A stretch of 64,000 bases of DNA from Paenibacillus ottowii (GCF_006874425.1 NZ_VIJZ01000003.1:310001-374000); one strand, 5' to 3'; positions 24,035 through 33,241 are shown, numbered from the stretch's first letter. Translations and numbers: made by a program. Notes: generated from the sequence alone by a model not told the origin.

Positions 24035-24544
24035 TCAGCATTTCGGCAACGACCGCTCAAAACCATTTTTCATTTTTCCAAGTAAGCCCTTCATCATCTT
24101 ATGATCCTGTGGCGTAAACTCGGACATACACGACTGGATGAGCTTCGTATAATAAGGGACTATTTTGCTTAACAACTCTCGTCCTGTCTCTTTTAATCCA
24201 ACAGTCACCATCCGTCCGTCACTCTCGTGGGCCACGCGTTCTATCATTCCATCTCGCTCTAGACCGTCGATCAATCCCGTCATGGTCCCGCGCGTGACAT
24301 CCGCTTTTTCCGCTAACTCCGATGGTGTCATGCGATGCGGCGCATGGCAATGCAACAGGCTAAGAACGATAATCCGACCCTGAGAAGCCCCCAACTTGGT
24401 CAGATCTGTATCCATCTCTCTGAAAATACCGTTAGCCAAGCGCGCAAATGTCACAAAAGTCTCTATATTATCTACTTCGGCATCCTCATGTCCAAAGCTA
24501 CGCAGCACCCCGCGTATGGAGTCATTATGAAAATTAAAATTCAT
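24035..24544 (-). CDS. MarR family transcriptional regulator
   Basis: A 169-residue winged-helix regulator. The DNA-binding part is typical MarR: MTPSELAEKADVTRGTMTGL (helix-turn-helix), LIDGLERDGMIERVAHESDG (recognition helix into wing), then RMVTVGLKETGREL. N- and C-terminal helices form the dimer interface. The start overlaps the end of the upstream helicase gene by 11 bases, so the two are translationally coupled, and the pentapeptide-repeat gene follows. A three-gene transcript (helicase, regulator, pentapeptide protein) is likely. Ligand unknown. Confidence 0.88.
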   Translation of the reverse strand: MNFNFHNDSIRGVLRSFGHEDAEVDNIETFVTFARLANGIFREMDTDLTKLGASQGRIIVLSLLHCHAPHRMTPSELAEKADVTRGTMTGLIDGLERDGMIERVAHESDGRMVTVGLKETGRELLSKIVPYYTKLIQSCMSEFTPQDHKMMKGLLGKMKNGFERSLPKC

Positions 24545-26885
24545 AGTCCATCCATTCCTTCCTTAATCCCGCTTGTTCCGCCAAACGGTAGCTTTTCCAT
24601 TCATCTGGCAACAAAGAAGCATAGGGTTCCTTGGCAAAACGATCATCTACCAGGACCAGCAGCCCTTCGTCATGCTCTGTGCGAATAAGTCTGCCACCTG
24701 CCTGAAGAACCTTATTCATCCCCGGATATACATACGCATAGTTAAAACCATTCCGTCCCTGTTCCGAAAAATAATCACGCAGCACATCCCGCTCCGCTCC
24801 AATTTGCGGCAAGCCGACGCCGACGACCACTACCCCATTTAAGCGATCACCTGGTAAATCGACACCTTCAGCAAACACACCACCCAATACGGCAAAGCCA
24901 AGCAGAGTACGCTCCTGCCCAGGCTGGAAAGCTTCTAGGAACTGATCCCGCTCCGGTTCGGTCATGCCTGGGCTTTGTACCAGCGTATCTGCAGACACGC
25001 CCCGAAGCATGAACTCCTCATATACCTCTCGCAAATACGGATAAGACGGGAAAAACACAAGGACGTTCCCTTTCCGCTCCGCCACCAATCCAGCCAGCAT
25101 ATCCGCAATCGCCCCTTTGGAACGCTCACGGTCCCGATAACGGATGGAGAGCGGCAACAGACGTACATCCCATTGCTCCTGATGAAAAGGGGAAGGGACC
25201 TGTAATGTATAGTCTTCCTCGCTTGCTCCGAGCATGTCCCGATAATAAGCAAGCGGTGTCAACGTTGCGGAAAAATAAATAGCCGAGCGGTAATTCTTTA
25301 CAGCTTGTCCCAGCAAGTGTGAAGGATCGAGGCAGAACAGTTTGACCCTCACCTCACTGCGACCTGCTTCAATATAAGTGACGTAACGCTCATCGTATAA
25401 AGCAGCCATTCGCAGCATATTTTGGGCGGTGAAATACGTATCCAGAAGCAATGCATATGCCGTCCCCTCACTGCTTGCACGGCTTGTACTGCTCCCTGTC
25501 ACCAGTTCGCGTTCAGCGGCTTCCACAAAAGGCACCAACAGTTCCAGCACCTCTTGCGGTGCTGTTGATTCCACTGCTTTCCCTGTATCTGCATGCAGCT
25601 TGCGCAGCGTAATCATCTGTGCGTTCACTGCACTCGCAGCTGCAGCAATCTCCGGGTTTAGCGACTTAAATTCTCTTTTCAGTTCCAAAAAAGAAGATTT
25701 CAGGATTTCCGCCGAAAACATGTCCCGGCCGCGTTCCACCAGATTGTGTGCCTCATCCACCAGTACAACACCTTTTCGTTTGTGCTCCTCCAGCAATCTT
25801 TTCAGAGAAATCCGTGGATCAAAAACATAATTATAATCACTGATTATACCATCCGAGGCATACGCCACATCTAGCGAAAACTCGAAGGGGCATACCTTAT
25901 GCTTGCGCGCATAATGCTCAAGCACCGTCCGCGTCATTAGCGTCTCATTCGCCAAAATATCGGACACCGCACCGTTGATCCGGTCGTAGTAACCCTCGCA
26001 CATGCTGCATACCCCAGCATCACAATCATGTTCATCCTTAAAGCAAATTTTATCCTTTGCAGTTAGCGTCACTACATGCATATGCAGCCCCTGGGTCTGC
26101 ATTCGGGCATATGCCTCTTCAGCTGCTGCGCGAGTCGTGGTACGAGCCGTTACATAATATACTCGCCTAGCCAGCCCTTCGCCAATCGCCTTAATCGCAG
26201 GAAATAAGGTGGATACCGTTTTACCGATACCGGTGGGCGCTTTGGCAAATAGGTTGACACCTTCGGCAATCGTCTTATACACCGAGCCCGCTAAAGTTCG
26301 CTGACCTGAACGATACGTGTCAAAGGGAAAATCCAACCTAGCAATACTGGCATCCCTCTTCTCCGCATGCGCTCTCAGCAGGAATGCATATGGTGCATAA
26401 CCAGCAATCATTTCCTCAGTATAAGCTTCCAACTCTGCAAAGGATAACATCCGTCTAAAGCGACAAATATGTTCACTGTGTGCCTGTACATAAGTAAGTT
26501 GAACCTGCATGGAATGATGCTGCTCCTCACGAGCAATCATATAGGCATACAGAAATGCTTGCGCCCAGTGCACAGGCTGACCGTCTCCCTGAATATCTTC
26601 GAGGGGCTGAGAGATCGATTTAATTTCATCCACCGTCCATACACCATCCAGCTCAATCAATCCGTCACAGCGGCCCTCAATGACAAATAATTCACCTTCA
26701 TATGAAATTTCTGTACGCAAATGTACCTCTTTGCGATCATGCTCCTTGTAACTCTTCTGGATAGCCTGATGCACGCGAGTTCCTTCCTGCATACTGCTAT
26801 TCGAGCGAAAACCGCTCTGAATGCTGCCACTCCGATGCACATATTCCACAAGTGGACGCACCGAAATGTGAATTGGTTCCTTCAT
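24534..26885 (-). CDS. PD-(D/E)XK nuclease fused to XPD/DinG-type helicase
   Basis: A 783-residue protein. Residues about 1-190 are a RecB/Cas4-like nuclease domain: GTRVHQAIQKSY, then VIEGRCDGLIELDGVWTVDE followed by IK (the D...E-x-K core), then GQPVHWAQAFLYAYM. The rest is an SF2 XPD/DinG-like helicase: Walker A APTGIGKT, four-cysteine iron-sulfur region (DKICFKDEHDCDAGVCSMCE, then KHKVCPFEF), VDEAHNL box, and C-terminal motifs IYFSATLTPLAYYRDMLGA and VLQAGGRLIRTEHD. It likely acts in DNA repair or processing of branched DNA. The start at 26885 has GGGTG 5 bases upstream; the ATG at 26906 is an alternative. It is followed by an overlapping MarR gene. Confidence 0.87.
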   Translation of the reverse strand: MKEPIHISVRPLVEYVHRSGSIQSGFRSNSSMQEGTRVHQAIQKSYKEHDRKEVHLRTEISYEGELFVIEGRCDGLIELDGVWTVDEIKSISQPLEDIQGDGQPVHWAQAFLYAYMIAREEQHHSMQVQLTYVQAHSEHICRFRRMLSFAELEAYTEEMIAGYAPYAFLLRAHAEKRDASIARLDFPFDTYRSGQRTLAGSVYKTIAEGVNLFAKAPTGIGKTVSTLFPAIKAIGEGLARRVYYVTARTTTRAAAEEAYARMQTQGLHMHVVTLTAKDKICFKDEHDCDAGVCSMCEGYYDRINGAVSDILANETLMTRTVLEHYARKHKVCPFEFSLDVAYASDGIISDYNYVFDPRISLKRLLEEHKRKGVVLVDEAHNLVERGRDMFSAEILKSSFLELKREFKSLNPEIAAAASAVNAQMITLRKLHADTGKAVESTAPQEVLELLVPFVEAAERELVTGSSTSRASSEGTAYALLLDTYFTAQNMLRMAALYDERYVTYIEAGRSEVRVKLFCLDPSHLLGQAVKNYRSAIYFSATLTPLAYYRDMLGASEEDYTLQVPSPFHQEQWDVRLLPLSIRYRDRERSKGAIADMLAGLVAERKGNVLVFFPSYPYLREVYEEFMLRGVSADTLVQSPGMTEPERDQFLEAFQPGQERTLLGFAVLGGVFAEGVDLPGDRLNGVVVVGVGLPQIGAERDVLRDYFSEQGRNGFNYAYVYPGMNKVLQAGGRLIRTEHDEGLLVLVDDRFAKEPYASLLPDEWKSYRLAEQAGLRKEWMDYEF

Positions 26886-27074
26886 ACGATCACCCGTTCC
26901 GGTCATAGTCCTTACACTGTACCACGTAGATCAACGAAACGTAAGGGACATAAGAATCGTTTGTGGTCGATGGGTATTCATTCACATCTACTTTCTACCG
27001 AAATATAGAAACGAGGCCTTTTACTTTATTCCCAACGATACTACAACTCACATTACAGCATAAAGGACAGGGAT

Positions 27075-28151
27075 ATGTTAAAAGAATTAATTAACAATTT
27101 TGCGTTATTAACGAGCTTCTTATTCTTCGGAAATTTATTTTCCCGGAAATATGAACGTTACCTGACAAATCATGCACTCATTCATCAGATATTAAACGGT
27201 TTAATGCTGGGCGTGTTTGGCATCCTGTTAATGATGACCGGTTTATGGATCCGTGGGCATTTTGTGGTTGATCTGCGCCAATTGGCGATTATCATATCTG
27301 TTTATATAGGAGGATCGGTATCCGGTCTGCTGACCACCCTGATCGTCATCCTGTATCGTATTTACATCACAGGGGGATGGACGGATATTACTCTGACTGT
27401 TACGGTTAATTGCTTCATGACACTAGTCCTTTCACTTATCTTTATTCGAGAAAAAAAGCTAGCACTCGGCAAATGGATGTCAGCCGTGCTTGGGGCTGTT
27501 GTTGTGTCGCTGTTATCCGCTTTTTACGTGGATAATTCCCCCAACCTAGAATCTATGATCATAGTCACAACTGTGAAGATTCTTGGCGGCTTGTTCACTT
27601 ATTTTATGATGTCCCATATCAAAAAAACAGAACGGGCTATTCATCTGCTGGAAGAGGCCGCGAACCGCGATCATTTAACCGGGCTATACAGTCCGCGTGC
27701 TTTTGATGCGCTGTTCGAAGAGGTACTTCATGCTTCCAAGACTACAAAAAAACCCTTTGGACTCGTAATGCTAGATATTGACCACTTTAAAGAAATTAAT
27801 GATACGTATGGCCATTTGAACGGAGACGCCGTCTTAAGCCAACTGGGAATTCTGTTAAATCGGGAATCTACAACAAGAGCATATCCCTCCCGTAAAGGCG
27901 GAGAGGAATTCGCAATTCTACTCGGAGATTGTGATACCGAAAAGGCGGCAAGCTTTGCCGAGAAGATTCGAAAAGCTGTGGAAAATGAATGTTTTCTCTT
28001 GAATGACGGAACTATACTCTCCTTAACCGTATCCATCGGGGCAGGCAGCTCTCCTGTTATTGCATCGAGGCGTTTATTGGAAAAAGCAGACGAGGCATTG
28101 TATGAAGCCAAACGATCAGGACGCAATCGGGTAGAACTGGCAAAACCATAA
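27075..28151 (+). CDS. Membrane-bound diguanylate cyclase (5TM-LYT plus GGDEF)
   Basis: A 358-residue protein. Residues 1-180 hold five or six membrane segments of the 5TMR-LYT type (ILNGLMLGVFGILLMMTGLW, LAIIISVYIGGSVSGLLTTL). Residues about 190-358 form a GGDEF domain: NRDHLTGLYSPRAFD, MLDIDHFKEINDTYGHLNGD, and an active-site RKGGEEFAILL. The canonical inhibitory RxxD site upstream of GGEEF is missing (T and A occupy those positions), so product inhibition by that route is unlikely. It probably makes c-di-GMP in response to a membrane or cell-wall signal. Single gene; the Spo0E-like gene follows 134 bases later. Confidence 0.87.
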   Translation: MLKELINNFALLTSFLFFGNLFSRKYERYLTNHALIHQILNGLMLGVFGILLMMTGLWIRGHFVVDLRQLAIIISVYIGGSVSGLLTTLIVILYRIYITGGWTDITLTVTVNCFMTLVLSLIFIREKKLALGKWMSAVLGAVVVSLLSAFYVDNSPNLESMIIVTTVKILGGLFTYFMMSHIKKTERAIHLLEEAANRDHLTGLYSPRAFDALFEEVLHASKTTKKPFGLVMLDIDHFKEINDTYGHLNGDAVLSQLGILLNRESTTRAYPSRKGGEEFAILLGDCDTEKAASFAEKIRKAVENECFLLNDGTILSLTVSIGAGSSPVIASRRLLEKADEALYEAKRSGRNRVELAKP

Positions 28152-28285
28152 TTATTAGTCGCTAAATGTCAGGAAAGCTGGATTAATGTTAATAAAAAGT
28201 GGTAAAATGGAAATAACATCGTTATCAAAAAAACTTCTGCCGCTAGTGGAGACATGCCTTACAATCGACATGGGGGGTGGGCTTT

Positions 28286-28459
28286 GTGAACCTCGAACAA
28301 TTGGAAAAACTCATGGAAAAAGAGCGTCGTGAACTGAATCGCATGGCTGACTTACACGGATTAAAAGATGAACGTGTATTGGACAAATCCTCCAGGCTTG
28401 ACCGTATTATGGACAAGTACCTTCACACCAAGCGCGCAATAAACCAAACACACTCCTAA
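28286..28459 (+). CDS. Spo0E-family aspartyl-phosphate phosphatase
   Basis: A small helical-hairpin protein of 57 residues (MNLEQLEKLMEKERRELNRM, then LDKSSRLDRIMDKYLHTKRA). The SxxLDxxxxxY segment is the Spo0E signature for dephosphorylating Spo0A~P or similar response regulators, so it should delay sporulation entry. The second GTG (28286) is preferred since GGTGG precedes it at good spacing; the GTG at 28277 would add three residues. A strong terminator follows. Confidence 0.82.
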   Translation: MNLEQLEKLMEKERRELNRMADLHGLKDERVLDKSSRLDRIMDKYLHTKRAINQTHS

Positions 28460-28473
28460 AAGCAAGCTACATC

Positions 28474-28497
28474 GCTGCCCCTCAGGGCAGCTTTTTT
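28474..28497 (+). terminator. Terminator after the Spo0E-like gene
   Basis: GCTGCCC-CTCA-GGGCAGC stem-loop followed by six T. Confidence 0.85.
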
Positions 28498-28522
28498 ATG
28501 ATCTAAGCTGCATCCGTCCTTC

Positions 28523-29428
28523 TCATCGACGACTCCCGCCATATTCTGTCCGCAACAATCGCTGTGTGAAGGATATCCACTCTCTGGCCGCAAAGGACAG
28601 ATACCGATCGTTTCGCCAGATCATCCCCAAATGCCAAGGAATGACAGGATCAACGAGCGGAAGAATACGCAAACGTTCGGAATCCAGATCCCGGCATATC
28701 GCCTCAGGCAATAACGCTACTCCCAGGTTGGCGGCAACCATCTCGCTGATCAAATCCCATTGAGAACTTTCGTAGACTACGCGCGGCTGAAAGCCAGCAC
28801 GAACACATTCGGCAATGATACGGTCATGCAGCGTAAAATCCTCACGGAACAGCACAAATGCCTCCTCTGCTAACGCAGATAGCGGCACCTCCTTGCACTC
28901 AGCTAATGCATGCGTAGGGTGAACGAGCAAATTCAGCTTTTCCTCCACAAATAGAAATGTCTCGAACATATCTCCAACCGGAGGCAGCACAATTACGCCG
29001 ATATCCAGTGCTCCAGCTTCTACGTCTTGCTCCACTTTTTTAGCCCCATCCTCGAACAATTGAATAGTCACATCGGGAAAAGCCTTATGAAATTCACCAA
29101 TGACACGCGGAAAAAAGCTAGACCCGACCATAGGAGGCAAGCCGATGCGGATATGTCCTTTTTTCAGATTCATCAAATCACTCAGTTCCGAGGACAGGCT
29201 CTGAAAGGACTTTACAATCGCTTGTGCCTGAAGCTCAATGACCTTGCCCGCATCCGTCAGTACGATTCTTTTTCCAATGCGATCAAACAAAGTAACTCCC
29301 AATTCTTCTTCCAGGCTTTTAATCGTCTTACTAATCGTCGGCTGAGTAATGAACATGCTCTGGGCTGCCTTCGTAAAGCTGCGCAACCGCGCGACTTCCA
29401 GAAAATATTGCAAATGTCGGATATCCAA
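28523..29428 (-). CDS. cidR: LysR-type regulator CidR
   Basis: A 301-residue LysR-type activator. The N-terminal helix-turn-helix reads SFTKAAQSMFITQPTISKTI, followed by the typical linker helix LEEELGVTLFDRIGKRIVLT and a periplasmic-binding-like ligand domain (IRIGLPPMVGSSFFPRVIGE). The TTG at 29428 (MDIRHLQYFLEV) is preferred over the ATG at 29446 because GAAGGTG precedes it at good spacing. It is divergent from cidA-cidB, the arrangement of cidR/ywbI with cidAB/ywbHG in staphylococci and bacilli, where the regulator responds to acetate or overflow metabolism. Its site is likely in the 131-base gap, where an inverted repeat is visible. Confidence 0.85.
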   Translation of the reverse strand: MDIRHLQYFLEVARLRSFTKAAQSMFITQPTISKTIKSLEEELGVTLFDRIGKRIVLTDAGKVIELQAQAIVKSFQSLSSELSDLMNLKKGHIRIGLPPMVGSSFFPRVIGEFHKAFPDVTIQLFEDGAKKVEQDVEAGALDIGVIVLPPVGDMFETFLFVEEKLNLLVHPTHALAECKEVPLSALAEEAFVLFREDFTLHDRIIAECVRAGFQPRVVYESSQWDLISEMVAANLGVALLPEAICRDLDSERLRILPLVDPVIPWHLGMIWRNDRYLSFAAREWISFTQRLLRTEYGGSRR

Positions 29429-29479
29429 AGCTACACCTTCTTCCATAGATAAACGGAATGGACTTCATTCTTTATATGC

Positions 29480-29510
29480 ATTTTACTCATGAAAGCTTGT
29501 GATGTAAAAT
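29480..29510. promoter_or_regulatory. Candidate CidR binding inverted repeat
   Basis: ATTTTAC (29480-29486) and GTAAAAT (29504-29510) form an inverted repeat in the gap between cidR and cidA, upstream of the cidA start at 29560. Position and symmetry fit a LysR-type site. Confidence 0.35.
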
Positions 29511-29559
29511 TTCATTACAGTTTGAAAATAACGGATCTCAAAGATAGGAGACTTTATAT

Positions 29560-29931
29560 ATGAAAAGCTTCATACGCGGTGTCCTTCAGATCGCCGTCCT
29601 GATGGCCTTTTCGCTCATCCTGAACGCGCTGGTCTCCTGGCTCCACCTGCCTATACCTGGTAGTATCGTCGGTATGCTAATTCTCTTTGTTCTGCTGCAA
29701 ACGGGTGTGGTTCGACTAAGCTGGATCGAGGTCGGCGCAAACTGGTTGCTGGCCGAACTGCTATTATTCTTTATTCCCTCCGCTGTTGGTGTTATGAATT
29801 ATTGGCCGATGCTGGAACACGATGGCATGAGTATTATGCTGGTCGTACTGCTCGGCACCTTCCTGGTGATGGCCTGCACAGGTATGATCGCCAGTCTGCT
29901 TGGTAAACGAAAGGAGCATAAATCATCATGA
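29560..29931 (+). CDS. cidA: CidA/LrgA-family holin-like protein
   Basis: A 123-residue membrane protein with four hydrophobic helices (LQIAVLMAFSLILNALVSWL, GSIVGMLILFVLLQTGVVRL, ALLLFFIPSAVGVMNYW-type helix, MLVVLLGTFLVMACTGMIAS). The LHLPIPGSIVGML and FFIPSAVGVMNYW motifs are diagnostic of CidA/LrgA, holin-like proteins tied to cell lysis and to pyruvate/acetate handling. AGGAGAC precedes the ATG. Its last bases overlap the cidB start (ATGA), so the pair is co-translated. Confidence 0.9.
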   Translation: MKSFIRGVLQIAVLMAFSLILNALVSWLHLPIPGSIVGMLILFVLLQTGVVRLSWIEVGANWLLAELLLFFIPSAVGVMNYWPMLEHDGMSIMLVVLLGTFLVMACTGMIASLLGKRKEHKSS

Positions 29932-30605
29932 CCGGTCTTCTATGTATTGTATTGACACTCGCTATTTACTGGATGGCCAAACGCATGTACCGTACACTGC
30001 CCAAGGTGTATATGTCCCCATTGCTCATTACACCTGTTGTTATTATTTTGATTTTGACACTGACGGGTGTGAATTACCGTTCTTATAATTCAGGCGCTCA
30101 GTTGCTATCCATGCTGCTACAACCAGCTACGATTGCATTTGCTGTCCCTTTGTACCGATATTTCCCTGTGTTAAAGAAACACGCAGCCCAAATCGTGCTG
30201 AGCGTGTTGTCTGGATCTGTCGTAGCCGTGCTGTCCTCCATGGCGCTCGCCAAGTGGATGCATCTGGATTCCTCGCTGCTGAGCAGCCTGATTCCTCGCT
30301 CCATTACGACGCCTATAGCGATGAATGTATCGCAAACGATTGGCGGTAATCCGACAGTCACGGCTGTATTCGTTATTCTGACCGGATTGAGCGGTCTTAT
30401 TATCGGTCCGATGACCGTCAAGCTATTCCGTATCGAAAATGAAGTTTCACGCGGGGTATTGCTCGGCACCGGCGCTCATGGTACAGGTACCTCCAAAGCA
30501 TTCGAATTCAGTTCGCTGACAGGTACCATCTCCAGCATCTCGATGGTGCTCGCCGCTCTCTTTACCTTAGCGGCTGCGCCGTTCCTGTTCCACTTGATGC
30601 TGTAA
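29928..30605 (+). CDS. cidB: CidB/LrgB-family membrane protein
   Basis: A 225-residue multi-spanning protein of the LrgB family. Signature segments: NYRSYNSGAQLLSMLLQPAT, SLIPRSITTPIAMNVSQTIG, and GTGAHGTGTSKAFEFSSLTG. Works with CidA as a membrane complex; in Bacillus subtilis and S. aureus the homologues influence lysis and uptake or release of small organic acids. It overlaps cidA by four bases. A strong bidirectional terminator follows. Confidence 0.9.
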   Translation: MTGLLCIVLTLAIYWMAKRMYRTLPKVYMSPLLITPVVIILILTLTGVNYRSYNSGAQLLSMLLQPATIAFAVPLYRYFPVLKKHAAQIVLSVLSGSVVAVLSSMALAKWMHLDSSLLSSLIPRSITTPIAMNVSQTIGGNPTVTAVFVILTGLSGLIIGPMTVKLFRIENEVSRGVLLGTGAHGTGTSKAFEFSSLTGTISSISMVLAALFTLAAAPFLFHLML

Positions 30606-30623
30606 GCCATCTGTATAACAAAG

Positions 30624-30660
30624 AAGCAGCGATTCTCTTATGAATAGAGAATCGCTGCTT
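30624..30660. terminator. Bidirectional terminator between cidB and glpD
   Basis: A 15-bp perfect stem (AAGCAGCGATTCTCT / AGAGAATCGCTGCTT) with a 7-base loop and T-runs on the plus side. Confidence 0.85.
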
Positions 30661-30701
30661 TTGTTTTGTAGGCCCTTTTTATTTAAAGCAGTGATGCTAT
30701 A

Positions 30702-32408
30702 TCAGATGGCTTTAACGGCGCCAGGTTCGGCCTCTACCTCTACAGGTGTCACCGCTTCATACAGGTAAGCATCCAGCTCAGTCGTATATTGGCGTTCTTG
30801 CTCAGGGCTCCAGCCTGCATGTTCGGACATCAATGCAACGGCAGCTTCCTTCCAACGCTTCACCTCGTCAATCTGAAAGAACAGCGCTCCAGTTCGGCGT
30901 ATGAAAAAGTCAGACGGTGTCACTGTCATTTCCTGTTCCATCGCGTACAGGAGCGGAACACGTACTTCCACAGGCAGCGCCGCTTCCGTCTCGGTGGCGT
31001 TCTTCATGCTCCGTGTCGCTATGGCAAACAGTCGCTCCACGTTAGAACCATAGCGAACAGCCCATGCTCTGGCGGTTTCCGGCGATAGGCCGAGCGCGGC
31101 GCCCGCTACGGCTTGCTTGCTCACAAAAGCGCCCCAGCCCGCCGAGCCGCCTACACTGCCGCCCGAAATCGGGATCTGTCTCGTGCGGCATGCCCGAAAG
31201 CTCTGCCCATGCAAGCGGCCCAGCTCCCGTACCGCACGATCCACGACGAGTTCGGACATTTTCCGGTAGCCCGTCAGCTTGCCGCCTGCAATCGTGATCA
31301 GCCCTGAACGGGATTCCCAAATTTCGTCCTTGCGTGAAATTTCTGAAGGGCTTTTACCGTCTTCATAAATAAGCGGGCGTACCCCTGCCCAACTGGATTC
31401 CACGTCTGTAACCGTCAGCTTCACATCCGGGAACATCCCGTTGATCGCCTGAAGCACATACGCCCGGTCTTCGGCAGTCATCCGAGGATGCGCTGTATCT
31501 CCCTCATACACCGTGTCGGTTGTACCTGCATAGGTTTTTCCGTCACGCGGGATCGCGAATACCATGCGCCCATCCGGTGTATCGAAATACACTGCCTGTT
31601 GAAGCGGGAATCGCTCACCATCGAATACCAGATGGATCCCCTTTGTCAGGCGAAGCACCTTGCCTTCTTTGGAGCGATCCATTTCCCGCAACGTATCTAC
31701 CCAAGGCCCGGCAGCGTTAATGACCAGCGAAGCGCTGATTTCGTATGGTTTCCCCGTTACCCGATCGGTTACACTGGCGCCGCTTATTCGTCCGCTGTCA
31801 TACAGCAGCTTGTCAGCCTTGGCATAGTTCACAGCCAGCGCCCCTCGTGTAACGGCTTCCTTCATCACCTCAATCGTCAGGCGAGCATCGTCTGTGCGGT
31901 ACTCCACATAGCTGCCGCTTCCCTTCAGCCCTTTTCTCTTCAGCAAAGGCTCGCGCTCCAGCGTAGCCTGAATGTCCAGCATGCGGCGGCGCTCACTACG
32001 CTTCACGCCAGCGAGAAAATCATACACTAGCAGCCCGACAGAAGTGGTAAACGCATTAAATGTGCCCCCCTGGTGAAAAGGAAGCAGCATACGCTCCGGA
32101 ATGGTCACATGAGGACCATTTTCAAATACGATAGCTCGCTCCTTCCCGACCTCGGCTACCATCTTCACTTCAAATTGCTTCAAATAACGAAGACCGCCAT
32201 GCACCAGCTTGGTAGAACGACTGGATGTGCCTGCTGCAAAATCCTGCATTTCCACCAGCGCTGTCTTCAAACCACGATCCGCCGCATCCAGCGCAATTCC
32301 CGCTCCTGTAATGCCGCCGCCAATAATTAAAATATCAAAATGCTCACGCCCCATACGTTCTAAAACAGCCGTTCTCTCCTGTGCAGCAAATCCTCGTTCT
32401 CCCATCAT
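30702..32408 (-). CDS. glpD: Aerobic glycerol-3-phosphate dehydrogenase
   Basis: A 568-residue FAD-dependent membrane-associated enzyme oxidising sn-glycerol-3-phosphate to dihydroxyacetone phosphate. N-terminal dinucleotide-binding motif DILIIGGGITGAGIALDAAD near residue 25, then GTSSRSTKLVHGGLRYLKQF (the FAD/substrate signature of GlpD), YAGTTDTVYEG, and a C-terminal DAO_C region. The ATG at 32408 has TTGGAGGG upstream. It follows glpP and has a terminator hairpin in its leader, the B. subtilis way of control by GlpP antitermination. Length matches the family (about 555-570). Confidence 0.93.
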   Translation of the reverse strand: MMGERGFAAQERTAVLERMGREHFDILIIGGGITGAGIALDAADRGLKTALVEMQDFAAGTSSRSTKLVHGGLRYLKQFEVKMVAEVGKERAIVFENGPHVTIPERMLLPFHQGGTFNAFTTSVGLLVYDFLAGVKRSERRRMLDIQATLEREPLLKRKGLKGSGSYVEYRTDDARLTIEVMKEAVTRGALAVNYAKADKLLYDSGRISGASVTDRVTGKPYEISASLVINAAGPWVDTLREMDRSKEGKVLRLTKGIHLVFDGERFPLQQAVYFDTPDGRMVFAIPRDGKTYAGTTDTVYEGDTAHPRMTAEDRAYVLQAINGMFPDVKLTVTDVESSWAGVRPLIYEDGKSPSEISRKDEIWESRSGLITIAGGKLTGYRKMSELVVDRAVRELGRLHGQSFRACRTRQIPISGGSVGGSAGWGAFVSKQAVAGAALGLSPETARAWAVRYGSNVERLFAIATRSMKNATETEAALPVEVRVPLLYAMEQEMTVTPSDFFIRRTGALFFQIDEVKRWKEAAVALMSEHAGWSPEQERQYTTELDAYLYEAVTPVEVEAEPGAVKAI

Positions 32409-32470
32409 CTATCCCTCCAATTTCGTACATGTCTGCTATGCAATCTGACGCCTGGGATCATCAAAAGGTA

Positions 32471-32522
32471 CAAAAAAAGACCACGAACATCGCTGCGGCG
32501 GATGCCGAGCGGTCCATGGTCT
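32471..32522 (-). terminator. glpD leader terminator, probable GlpP target
   Basis: On the minus strand AGACCA (32522-32517) pairs with TGGTCT (32483-32478), with additional inner pairing, followed by seven T. It lies 60-110 bases upstream of glpD and downstream of glpP. In B. subtilis, GlpP bound to glycerol-3-phosphate prevents termination at such a hairpin. Confidence 0.7.
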
Positions 32523-32683
32523 CTCCAAGTCTCCTGACGAGTATTAACTTATTGATATCGTAGCATACACAGTACACGATGAAAAGGGAAATATGCCTGC
32601 GTTTATTGCAGGTCGTTCCCCACGCCAAGCCAAAGGTCGCGCTCCTTGCTTATTATGTAGGTAGCCCACATGATTCAAAAAAA

Positions 32684-33241
32684 TTATCGCTTATAGTGCT
32701 CAAACAGTTGTTTATTGGAGGTCGTAACTGCTGCAGCACCCGCTGCCAACGCTGCCTCCACATCCCCAGGGGTACGAATAAGTCCACCAGCCAAAATAGG
32801 AATCCCCGTGCGTTCACTGACCTCTGCGATCATCGGCGGTACAACACCGGGCAGCACCTCAATATAATCAGGGCGCGTTTTTTCCACCAGTGCGTAGCTT
32901 TTTTCTAGCGCAATCGTATCCAGCAGGAACACTCGTTGTACAGCAAGAATTCCCTTTTTTTTAGCGGTTGCAATCACCCCGGAACGGGTTGAGATAATCC
33001 CAAATGGCTTAATCTCCTGACACAAATACTCAGCGGCATACTCGTCATTTTTCAAACCTTGCACCAGGTCGGCATGCAGAAGCATCTGCTTGTTGCGGCT
33101 CCTTGCCATCTGATACAGGTTGCGCAGTTGCGCTACATGCGTATCCAGAAAAACAGCATACTCATAAGAGCTGTCCAAAATATCCTCCAACTGCTTCATA
33201 TGCTTAGCTGCAGGTAAAATGCGTTGTCCCTGAAATGGCAT
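32684..33241 (-). CDS. glpP: Glycerol-3-phosphate-responsive antiterminator GlpP
   Basis: A 185-residue (beta/alpha) barrel-like protein that binds glycerol-3-phosphate and the leader of glp transcripts to allow readthrough. Family segments: AVFLDTHVAQLRNLYQMARS, LLHADLVQGLKNDEYAAEYL, IISTRSGVIATAKKKGI, PDYIEVLPGVVPPMIAEV, PILAGGLIRTPGDVEAALAA. The start at 33241 (MPFQGQRIL) is chosen for the AAGGGGG upstream; an in-frame ATG at 33283 is less likely. It is immediately upstream of glpD, whose leader hairpin is its likely target. No glpF or glpK lies nearby in the window. Confidence 0.92.
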   Translation of the reverse strand: MPFQGQRILPAAKHMKQLEDILDSSYEYAVFLDTHVAQLRNLYQMARSRNKQMLLHADLVQGLKNDEYAAEYLCQEIKPFGIISTRSGVIATAKKKGILAVQRVFLLDTIALEKSYALVEKTRPDYIEVLPGVVPPMIAEVSERTGIPILAGGLIRTPGDVEAALAAGAAAVTTSNKQLFEHYKR

